The notes under the pieces: model-generated
Databases searched by the model: none
What the model was told of the DNA's origin: nothing
What the model saw: only the letters and a program-made list of their open reading frames with translations
DNA from: Desulfosporosinus acidiphilus SJ4
GTDB taxonomy: Bacteria > Bacillota > Desulfitobacteriia > Desulfitobacteriales > Desulfitobacteriaceae
Assembly: GCF_000255115.2 (NCBI RefSeq)
Contig: NC_018068.1
Location: 1,178,001 to 1,242,000 of the forward strand
DNA length: 64,000 nt
Reading direction: 5' to 3'
Position numbers and translations under genes: made by a program
Shown: one piece after another, positions 9,214 to 14,906 of the stretch
Layout of the letters: every line of letters begins with the position of its first letter
Position numbering within the stretch: the stretch's first letter is position 1

Positions 9214-9254
9214 TATAAAAAAAGACAGGGTCAGTTTAAAACTACTGACCTGTC
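9214..9254 (-). terminator. Intrinsic terminator, minus strand
   Basis: The stem 9224-9235/9244-9254 (GACAGG...CCTGTC with one bulge) is followed on the minus strand by seven T. It probably ends the transcript of the small gene at 9558-9836. Confidence 0.7.
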
Positions 9255-9293
9255 ATACATACAGTTCTTTTTCCATTTCATTTCGCTTATTTT

Positions 9294-9475
9294 ATACTAT
9301 CGGAAAGTATAGGTTTCAGTTAAATACTGCAAGAAGGCTAATACGAGTGAAGACGGTATCTTCGTCCTCTAGCATAAGCGACCTAACCTGCTGCTTTCGC
9401 CGGAGGCTGCAAGAAGAGCTAATTCGTGCGAAGGACTGTGCCTTCGAGTGACGGCTAAGGTTTCTTTGTATAACT
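9294..9475. repeat. Dispersed intergenic repeat family 1, composite copy A
   Basis: Begins TACTATCGGAAAGTATAGG and carries two hairpin cores of the form GTGNGAAGAC..GTCTTCG, one at about 9343-9365 and one at about 9425-9446, each preceded by GCAAGAA..GCTAAT. Related copies occur at 14751-14815, 33251-33385 and 54297-54383. No coding capacity. Confidence 0.7.
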
Positions 9476-9557
9476 ATTTAAGCATTCTTCTTGAAATTGT
9501 GGCATTGCCTTTGATCGTTTGTTATTCTTTCATCTAAAATTAAGAATCTCGCTCGGA

Positions 9558-9836
9558 TTATTGAAGCTCATCATAATTTTGAAGATCATTTTTCACCTTA
9601 TATTGTCTCTGTATATCATTAACACGAGGTATCCATGAAACTAGTTTTTCCTTAACTTCCCAATTGTTAACTTGGTCTACAAGCAGTACCTGATTTTCAT
9701 CTAACTGTATCCCAATCCGATATTGCTTGTTTTCACTATCGGAACTGACCAGAATTCCTTCATAGGGTTCCTTCGCATAATCGGAATTCATGAGAAAAGC
9801 ATCTTTGCTGACTAATCGACCCTTGATGTTATTCAT
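9558..9836 (-). CDS. Small protein of unknown function (92 aa)
   Basis: The 92-residue acidic protein starts at ATG 9836 with AGAGGAGA seven bases upstream, which supports a genuine gene. There is no signal peptide, membrane segment or metal-binding motif. The middle (about residues 25-65) reads as a beta-rich small barrel (EGILVSSDSENKQYRIGIQL, then QVLLVDQVNNW). I do not recognise a family. It is monocistronic, oriented away from the HD hydrolase gene, with a terminator at 9214-9254 and a repeat element between gene and terminator. Confidence 0.6.
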   Translation of the reverse strand: MNNIKGRLVSKDAFLMNSDYAKEPYEGILVSSDSENKQYRIGIQLDENQVLLVDQVNNWEVKEKLVSWIPRVNDIQRQYKVKNDLQNYDELQ

Positions 9837-10087
9837 AAGGCAATCTCCTCTGCAGTACTAGAACTTACTGTAGATATTTTGTGCTTGTTCATAATATTTA
9901 TGTAGACCCAGTAGATGTATATGCTGCCAAAGTATCAACAGAGACTTAAATTAAAATATATTTGTTTATGACCCTTTGAAAAGATAGATTCAAAATAGAT
10001 TTGCTTTTTCAGTTTTATGGGGAGTGGTATAATTGAATATTATTATATTGGTTAAAAGTAAGTAAATTGATAACTGGAAGGTGTACC

Positions 10088-10639
10088 ATGTCTTCTGATT
10101 ATATTCTAACCTATACTAGGGTTAAGTTTTATCCGCTGGAACCACTCAGAGAAGATATTAAGATAGAAGATATTGCTCATTCGTTATCTTTGATGACTAG
10201 GGCTAATGGCCATAGCAGTCATTTTTACTCGGTGGCTCAGCACTCCTTGCAGTGCTGCTATGAGGCTAAAAGCAGAGCATATTCGGAGAGGGTACAGCTT
10301 GGCTGCCTTCTTCATGATGCCAGTGAAAGCTATATATCTGATTTAACCCGCCCAGTCAAACGCAATTTGCCTCAGTATTCCATGATCGAAGAAAGGCTGC
10401 AGCGAGTTATTTATGAGAGGTTTGGCCTGGGGGATCTAACTGAAGATGAGCAAAAACAGATCGAAAATGTTGACGATACCTTGTTGCATTACGAATTTGA
10501 AGCTATGATGGATTATCTAATTTTTGAAACACCTCCAGAAAAATCGATGAAGAAGCATGACTTTGCCCAGAGAGATTTCGCTTCAGTCGAACAGGAGTTT
10601 CTGACTGTATTTATGCAGTTGACAGGATCTCATAAATAG
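10088..10639 (+). CDS. HD-superfamily phosphohydrolase (YfbR-like)
   Basis: The 183-residue cytoplasmic protein has an HD metal-dependent phosphohydrolase fold. The first metal histidine region is NGHSSHFYSVAQHSL (about residues 41-55), the HD pair is in CLLHDASESYISDLTRPVK (about 81-99), and a downstream Asp lies in NVDDTLLHYEFEAM. The FYSVAQHS plus LLHDA(S/H)E(S/A)YI(S/G)D pattern is that of the COG1896 group, which includes 5'-nucleotidases acting on deoxynucleoside monophosphates. The substrate here is not known. I chose ATG 10088 because GGAAGGTG lies five bases before it; an in-frame TTG at 10067 has no RBS. It stands alone; no partner function is evident. Confidence 0.82.
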   Translation: MSSDYILTYTRVKFYPLEPLREDIKIEDIAHSLSLMTRANGHSSHFYSVAQHSLQCCYEAKSRAYSERVQLGCLLHDASESYISDLTRPVKRNLPQYSMIEERLQRVIYERFGLGDLTEDEQKQIENVDDTLLHYEFEAMMDYLIFETPPEKSMKKHDFAQRDFASVEQEFLTVFMQLTGSHK

Positions 10640-10761
10640 TTTTTCAACAAACAACACTAATAATGTGAAGTTTAAAAGTGGGCTATATATAAGGTACTGT
10701 GAATTCGGTTTGGAAATTATGAAATGGTGTTATTAAAATACTCTTTAAGAGGAAATGAGTA

Positions 10762-11835
10762 ATGAATAAAGAATCAATTTATGGTTTGACTTTTGATCAA
10801 TTGGCTGCTTGGTTCCTCAATCATGGACAGAAAAAACATCGTGCCTTGCAAGTTTGGGATTGGCTTTATCGAAAAAAAGCAACGCAATTCTCAGAGATGA
10901 CTGATGTTCATAGAGAGTGTATTCAACTATTAGCAGACAATTTTTATATTAAGACATTAAGTGAATATCAGAGGCAAGAATCTCAAGATGGAACCGTCAA
11001 GTTTTTGCTCAAACTGCAAGATGATCATTTAATTGAAACCGTTTTAATGAGGCATAAATTTGGTTTATCAGTTTGTGTTACGACCCAGGTTGGATGTAAC
11101 ATGGGATGCAGTTTTTGCGCCAGTGGGTTGTTGACTAAAAATCGTGACCTATCCGCCGGGGAAATCGTGGAACAGGTTATAGTTGTTCAAGACCATCTAA
11201 AGAGATTAGGACAACCTGAACAAGTAAGTCATGTTGTAGTGATGGGGATAGGTGAACCATTTGACAATTTTACGAGTGTTATAAATGCCATTGAGATTAT
11301 AAAGGACCACAAAGGTCTAGCTATTCCCGCCCGGCATATTACCGTATCGACCAGCGGTTTGGCCGATAAAATTTATCAGTTTGCGGACGCTAATTTGCAG
11401 GTTAATCTGGCAATTTCTTTGCACGCTCCCAATAATGAGCTGCGGACGCAGATCATGAAAATCAATCGTATCTTTTCAATTCAATCGATTATGGAGGCTG
11501 TGGACTATTATCTGCAAAAAACAAAGCGGAGAGTTACTTTGGAATACATCTTGCTCAAGGATCTTAATGATCAACAAATCCATGCCCGGCAAATTGCTGA
11601 ATTGATTGGAGAAAAGAGACAGCTCATTAATGTAAATTTAATTCCCTATAATCCTGTGGACGAGCACTCTCAGTACCAACGAAGTGATCACAAATCGATG
11701 CTTGTTTTTTATGATATTTTGAAAAAGCATAGAATTAATTGCAGCATTCGCCTTGAACATGGTGGGGATATTGATGCAGCTTGTGGACAATTACGAAGCA
11801 AACATAATCAAATGGCGGGGCGAAGTTTTCACTAA
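10762..11835 (+). CDS. rlmN: RlmN-family radical SAM rRNA/tRNA methyltransferase
   Basis: This 357-residue enzyme is of the RlmN/Cfr family, which methylates C2 of adenine 2503 in 23S rRNA (and A37 of some tRNAs) using two SAM molecules. The radical-SAM cluster motif C-x3-C-x2-C is at residues 112, 116 and 119 (GCNMGCSFC). The SAM-binding segment VVMGIGEPFDN and the C-terminal DIDAACGQLR with the resolving cysteine are present. The pattern follows Bacillus RlmN (MGIGEPFDN, HVTVSTSG-like, NLIPYNPV) rather than Cfr (MGMGEALAN), so methylation at C8 and drug resistance are unlikely. The start is ATG 10762 with AGAGGAAATG upstream. Gene neighbours are unrelated; clostridia often carry a second rlmN elsewhere, so this could be an accessory paralogue. 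Confidence 0.88.
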   Translation: MNKESIYGLTFDQLAAWFLNHGQKKHRALQVWDWLYRKKATQFSEMTDVHRECIQLLADNFYIKTLSEYQRQESQDGTVKFLLKLQDDHLIETVLMRHKFGLSVCVTTQVGCNMGCSFCASGLLTKNRDLSAGEIVEQVIVVQDHLKRLGQPEQVSHVVVMGIGEPFDNFTSVINAIEIIKDHKGLAIPARHITVSTSGLADKIYQFADANLQVNLAISLHAPNNELRTQIMKINRIFSIQSIMEAVDYYLQKTKRRVTLEYILLKDLNDQQIHARQIAELIGEKRQLINVNLIPYNPVDEHSQYQRSDHKSMLVFYDILKKHRINCSIRLEHGGDIDAACGQLRSKHNQMAGRSFH

Positions 11836-11873
11836 AATGGGATCATAAAGAGTAAGAAAATGGAGGAGGAGTA

Positions 11874-12707
11874 ATGGACTATACAATTGTGATGGACAGC
11901 GGCGCTGATCTCAATGAAGATATTAAAAGACAAATTCCTCTTCGGGTAGTACCGCTTAGTGTTGTATTAGGAGAGCACCATTTTCTCGACGAGAATGTAA
12001 ATATACAAGATTTCTTGGCAGAAATGAAACGTACTGAATCTGCACCGCAGACTGCCAGTCCATCACCGAGTGGTTTTCTCAAGTGGTTTGAGGAAGCTGA
12101 GAACATTTTCGTCGTAACTCTTTCCTCGAAAATTAGCAGTACCTATAATAACGCCCTGTTAGCAAAAACTATGTTTCTGGAACAACAAGGCAGACAGTTC
12201 ATTCATGTTTTTGATTCGCTCAGTGCTTCGGCGGGAGAAACTTTGGTTGGCCTAAAAATTGCGGAATTGGCTCATGATAACCTAAAGAAGGAAGAGATTG
12301 TAGGGAGAGTCAATCAATATATAAAAGAAATGAGAACTTTTTTCCTTTTAGATTCTCTGGAGCATTTAATTAAGTCCGGACGACTCAATCGTTTTGCCGG
12401 GACCGTCGCAACATGGCTCTCTATTAAACCTATTCTGGGTGCCTCTGATGAGGGAACAATTGACCTTTTTGAAAAAGTAAGAGGGTCCAAAAGGGCTTTT
12501 TCTCGCTTTCTCGAAATCATTGGAGAAAAGGGAGAAAAGCTGGAGGATAAGGTACTAGGGATTGCTCATTGTAATTGTCTGGATAAGGCTATGGCCTTAA
12601 AAGAAGAAGTGGTACAAAAGTATAGTTTTAAAGATGTGATTATTGTGGAGATGGGAGCGACAATTTCTGCCTATGCGGATGAAGGCGGACTCTTAATTGC
12701 TTTTTAA
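11874..12707 (+). CDS. DegV family fatty-acid-binding protein
   Basis: The 277-residue protein has the DegV fold. An N-terminal domain starts IVMDSGADLNEDI; the lipid-contact motif SPSPSGFLKWF (about 62-72) is the TSQPS-like loop; TLSSKISSTYNNA (about 82-94) and a C-terminal domain with LDSLEHLIKSGRLNR (about 158-172) complete the signature. Such proteins (FakB-type) bind an acyl chain and present it to the fatty acid kinase FakA. No fakA is visible in this window. The start is ATG 11874 behind GGAGGAGGAG. It lies 38 bp after rlmN and may be co-transcribed with it; a terminator follows at 12739. Confidence 0.87.
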   Translation: MDYTIVMDSGADLNEDIKRQIPLRVVPLSVVLGEHHFLDENVNIQDFLAEMKRTESAPQTASPSPSGFLKWFEEAENIFVVTLSSKISSTYNNALLAKTMFLEQQGRQFIHVFDSLSASAGETLVGLKIAELAHDNLKKEEIVGRVNQYIKEMRTFFLLDSLEHLIKSGRLNRFAGTVATWLSIKPILGASDEGTIDLFEKVRGSKRAFSRFLEIIGEKGEKLEDKVLGIAHCNCLDKAMALKEEVVQKYSFKDVIIVEMGATISAYADEGGLLIAF

Positions 12708-12738
12708 AATATTTGAACTTTTAGCTCCTTAGTCCCTT

Positions 12739-12774
12739 AGCCCCCAGTCTTAATGGACAAGGGGCTTTTGTTTT
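12739..12774 (+). terminator. Terminator after the DegV gene
   Basis: The stem AGCCCC (12739-12744) / GGGGCT (12761-12766) with a 16-nt loop is followed by TTTTGTTTT. Confidence 0.75.
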
Positions 12775-12837
12775 GGGATTATTCGATAAAAACGTTTAAA
12801 CTTTTAGCTGTTTATTAATTACTATTTACCTAAATCA

Positions 12838-12956
12838 GAAGACCCTCATTTCTACAAGCGGGAGTGGTACTCCTTATTCTGCTTCGGTGGGGTAGAGTCC
12901 CCCTATTGAGGACTAGAGGTTCAACTTTAGTTGAACGAGTTCATAACGAGTTCATA
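12838..12956 (+). repeat. Dispersed hairpin element, family 2, copy 1
   Basis: The element contains TTCTACAAGCGGGAGT, a GCTTCGGTGGGGTAGAGTCC segment, and a perfect terminal hairpin GTTCAAC-TTTA-GTTGAAC (12919-12936) followed by GAGTTCAT. The 11-mer AACGAGTTCAT is then tandemly duplicated (12935-12956). Related copies lie at 19764-19933 and, inverted, at 34638-34702. The hairpin plus a fixed tail resembles ends of IS200/IS605-derived non-autonomous elements; that origin is inference. Confidence 0.65.
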
Positions 12957-12966
12957 ACGCACAAGT

Positions 12967-13010
12967 ATATCTTAATATAATTAACATACATATTAATTAT
13001 ATTAAGATAT
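12967..13010 (+). promoter_or_regulatory. Perfect 18-bp inverted repeat (operator candidate)
   Basis: Arms ATATCTTAATATAATTAA (12967-12984) and its exact complement (12993-13010) are separated by 8 bp. The right arm ends 3 bp before the -35 hexamer of the DUF2089 operon. An arm this long suggests a binding site for a dimeric or tetrameric regulator, possibly the HTH protein encoded by the first gene of the operon. Confidence 0.75.
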
Positions 13011-13013
13011 TTA

Positions 13014-13042
13014 TTGACATTATTAATATAAAGCTGTATTAT
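13014..13042 (+). promoter_or_regulatory. Sigma-A-type promoter of the DUF2089 operon
   Basis: TTGACA (13014-13019), a 17-bp spacer and TATTAT (13037-13042). This is close to consensus and lies about 58 bp upstream of the first start codon. Confidence 0.8.
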
Positions 13043-13099
13043 CTAATAAAAGATCTAAGAAAAGCAGTACTTAAGAATATTCTCTGAGAGGTGATAAGT

Positions 13100-13555
13100 T
13101 TGAATTATAAGATGCCCCATCGCTGTCCGGTTTGTGATCATGAATTAAAGATCAGCAAATTAACCTGTACTCACTGCCCGACTAAGATTGAAGGGGAATT
13201 TTCTTCCTGTAAATTTTGCAGACTCCCACGCAAACAGATTGTTTTTATAGAAGCATTTATAAAATGCCGGGGGAATATAAAAGAGGTTGAAAAAGAGCTT
13301 GGAATATCCTATCCTACCGTACGAAGCCGCTTAGACAGTGTTATTGAGGCTCTAAGTTACAGTTTTGAAAACGTCAAAGAATCTGCCCCTGAAAATTCAA
13401 TAGCAGATGAAGAACGATTGCGCAGGCAAGAGATACTTGAAGCTCTCAATCGAGGGGATATATCAGCCCAAGAAGCAACACGTCAGATGAGGAAACAGAA
13501 AGGTATAAATTCTGAAGAGGAAAACGGAACAGAAAGGAGCAACAACGGAGAATGA
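13100..13555 (+). CDS. DUF2089-family zinc-ribbon/HTH regulator
   Basis: The protein has about 151 residues. An N-terminal zinc ribbon (CPVCDHEL ... CTHC, then CKFC; two CxxC-type pairs within the first 45 residues) is followed by a helix-turn-helix (about 55-85, with KEVEKELGISYPTVRSRLDSV), the arrangement of DUF2089 proteins. The C-terminus (ILEALNRGDISAQEATRQM) is a short SHOCT-like helical hairpin, as in the next gene. The TTG at 13100 is preferred as start because GAGAGGTG ends six bases upstream; GTG 13091 overlaps that RBS. It is the first gene of a four-gene operon and a likely autoregulator at the palindrome 12967-13010. The stop overlaps the next start (ATGA). Confidence 0.8.
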   Translation: MNYKMPHRCPVCDHELKISKLTCTHCPTKIEGEFSSCKFCRLPRKQIVFIEAFIKCRGNIKEVEKELGISYPTVRSRLDSVIEALSYSFENVKESAPENSIADEERLRRQEILEALNRGDISAQEATRQMRKQKGINSEEENGTERSNNGE

Positions 13556-14007
13556 GCAGCGAAAAAATGAAGATTCTTGAGATGATTCAGGAGGGAAAAC
13601 TTACAGCTGCGGAGGGCATGGAACTATTGAAGGTTATGGAGGAAGAGTCTTCCTCCGAGAAGGAACCAGGGACTCAAGAGTTTGATCTGGAGAAAAAGGA
13701 AGTGCTTAGATCGGCCACGGGAGATCGATTCTTACGTGTTCGTGTTCTGGGGGAAAAAGCCCTGAAGGTCAATGTCAATGTCCCCTTGAGCCTAATTCGA
13801 TCCGCCTCTAAGCTTTTGGTTTATGCCATGAGTTTTGTCCCTGCCGATAAGCGAGCAGAACTGGAACAAAAGGGTCTTGATTTGCAGGCTTTGGATATTG
13901 AGGAACTGGTTCGTTTAGTTGAAGAAACCGTAGATGGCAAGATTGTGGATGTGGAAGTTACAGATCCTATGGAGGGCAGAATCAAGGTGGAAGTGTGTGT
14001 GGAGTAA
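13552..14007 (+). CDS. SHOCT-like domain protein of the YvlB type
   Basis: The 151-residue protein starts with a SHOCT-like helical hairpin (about 5-32, MKILEMIQEGKLTAAEGMELL), a sequence common at the N-terminus of envelope-stress proteins next to DUF2089 regulators. The remainder has a strand-rich part (RFLRVRVLGEKALKVNVNVP) and helices (LIRSASKLLVYAMSFVP, IEELVRLVEET). It shares the RVRV..VNVNVPL pattern with domains in YvlB-like proteins. There is no membrane segment. Translational coupling with the regulator upstream (ATGA overlap) supports a common role. The precise function is unknown; a part in sensing envelope state together with the YvlD-like membrane protein is inferred from context. 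Confidence 0.65.
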   Translation: MSSEKMKILEMIQEGKLTAAEGMELLKVMEEESSSEKEPGTQEFDLEKKEVLRSATGDRFLRVRVLGEKALKVNVNVPLSLIRSASKLLVYAMSFVPADKRAELEQKGLDLQALDIEELVRLVEETVDGKIVDVEVTDPMEGRIKVEVCVE

Positions 14008-14323
14008 TTATGCCAAGGTATTAATCATCAGAGTAAAGTTAAAAGGGAGCTGGGGTTTGCTGTTTCCTGTTCCTGTCTTGGTCGTAGATGAATTTCTTGA
14101 AACCTTGACGGAATTGGTATGGGTAGGGGAAATGACATTAAAATGTCTTCCCCTTCATAAAGATCATAAGACCCGGAAACTAATGAGTTGGACTAAAGCT
14201 ATTTCTCCAAGCGGCCTGATGGAAAGTTTTCAGGGAGTGATTAAAGAATTGGGCAGATACAAGGGTCTGAACATTGTTGAGGTGAAAACCGGAGAAGTTT
14301 GGGTTAAAATTAGCTTAAAGTGA
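13997..14323 (+). CDS. Small protein of the DUF2089/SHOCT operon, unknown function
   Basis: This reading frame of about 108 residues follows the SHOCT protein with an 11-bp overlap. GTG 13997 is taken as the start because AAGGTGG precedes it by six bases; the same frame continues upstream inside the previous gene, which is probably not translated. The sequence (VLIIRVKLKGSWGLLFPVPVLVVDEFLETL, split by a Trp-rich turn, then a C-terminal strand LNIVEVKTGEVWVKISL) has the same strand-helix-strand order as the second half of the preceding protein. It may therefore be a diverged repeat of that domain. No family is recognised with confidence. Confidence 0.55.
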   Translation: MWSNYAKVLIIRVKLKGSWGLLFPVPVLVVDEFLETLTELVWVGEMTLKCLPLHKDHKTRKLMSWTKAISPSGLMESFQGVIKELGRYKGLNIVEVKTGEVWVKISLK

Positions 14324-14337
14324 AACGGGGGTATTCG

Positions 14338-14673
14338 ATGAAACGACCTATTTATCGTATAATAGTAAACACACTTGTATTTATGGTGGCTGCACAATTT
14401 CTCCCAATTCACGCATCTAGCCCTCTGCATTATTTAGGAGCCGGTATAATTCTCTGGATCGTTAATTTGTTGATTCGTCCGGTCTTGATTGTCTTAACTA
14501 TTCCTTTAAATCTCCTCACATTAGGAATTTTCACTTTTATTATTAATACGTGGATGATCTTGCTTACGAGCGGACTTGTGCCTGGTTTTTATGTTCATGG
14601 TTTCGGGACGGCCCTTTTAGTATCGCTGATGGTGTCTTTGGCCAACTGGGGGATTAAAAAAATAGGCAGCTAG
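14338..14673 (+). CDS. YvlD-like phage-holin-IV family membrane protein
   Basis: The small integral membrane protein of 111 residues has four hydrophobic segments (about 5-22, 30-48, 55-80 and 86-105). Segment two contains the family-typical LGAGIILWIVNLLIRPVL, and the third PLNLLTLGIFTFIINTWMI. Both match the pfam04020/YvlD group of phage holin IV-like proteins. In Bacillus, yvlD lies with yvlB and yvlC in an operon controlled by envelope-stress signals; the gene order here is analogous. The ATG at 14338 is the chosen start because GGGGG precedes it; the in-frame GTG at 14320 overlaps the upstream stop. This is the last gene of the operon; its stop codon lies in the terminator stem-loop. Confidence 0.82.
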   Translation: MKRPIYRIIVNTLVFMVAAQFLPIHASSPLHYLGAGIILWIVNLLIRPVLIVLTIPLNLLTLGIFTFIINTWMILLTSGLVPGFYVHGFGTALLVSLMVSLANWGIKKIGS

Positions 14674-14705
14674 TAACTTTTGCAGTTACCGGCTGCTTTT
14701 CTTTT
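14666..14705 (+). terminator. Terminator of the DUF2089-yvlD-like operon
   Basis: A stem GCAGC..GTAAC / GTTAC..GCTGC (14666-14696) with a two-base internal bulge is followed by TTTTCTTTT. The stop codon TAG (14671-14673) is inside the stem. Confidence 0.8.
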
Positions 14706-14750
14706 ACGATCAGAATCCCATGCCGCTTAGCAGCATCGCAATGGAAAATT

Positions 14751-14815
14751 GACTGCGCCAGAGACTAACAAGTGCGAAGAAAGTGTCTTCGGGAACCCCG
14801 CCAAGTTTCTTAACG
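14751..14815. repeat. Dispersed intergenic repeat family 1, copy D
   Basis: Contains GACTGCGCCAGAGACTAAC, AAGTGCGAAGAAAGTGTCTTCG and a final GCCAAGTTTCTTA that match the cores at 9294-9475, 33251-33385 and 54297-54383. The surrounding sequence 14706-14860 has no gene. Confidence 0.6.
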
Positions 14816-14860
14816 ATTTCTTAGCGAAAATGAATAGACATTTTAATAGACATATTAAAG

Positions 14861-14900
14861 AAATGGCAAAGGCAGCGTTCTATCCAATAGTTCGCTGCCT
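14861..14900 (-). terminator. Terminator-like hairpin after the CWB2 amidase
   Basis: A perfect 8-bp stem AGGCAGCG (14870-14877) / CGCTGCCT (14893-14900) lies immediately after the stop codon of the minus-strand gene. The T-rich tract on the minus strand is interrupted. Confidence 0.6.
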
Positions 14901-14906
14901 TACTGC

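Noticed and set aside
10762-11835. Cfr-type ribosomal resistance methyltransferase
   Set aside because: MGIGEPFDN and other segments match RlmN, whereas Cfr has MGMGEALAN and related differences.
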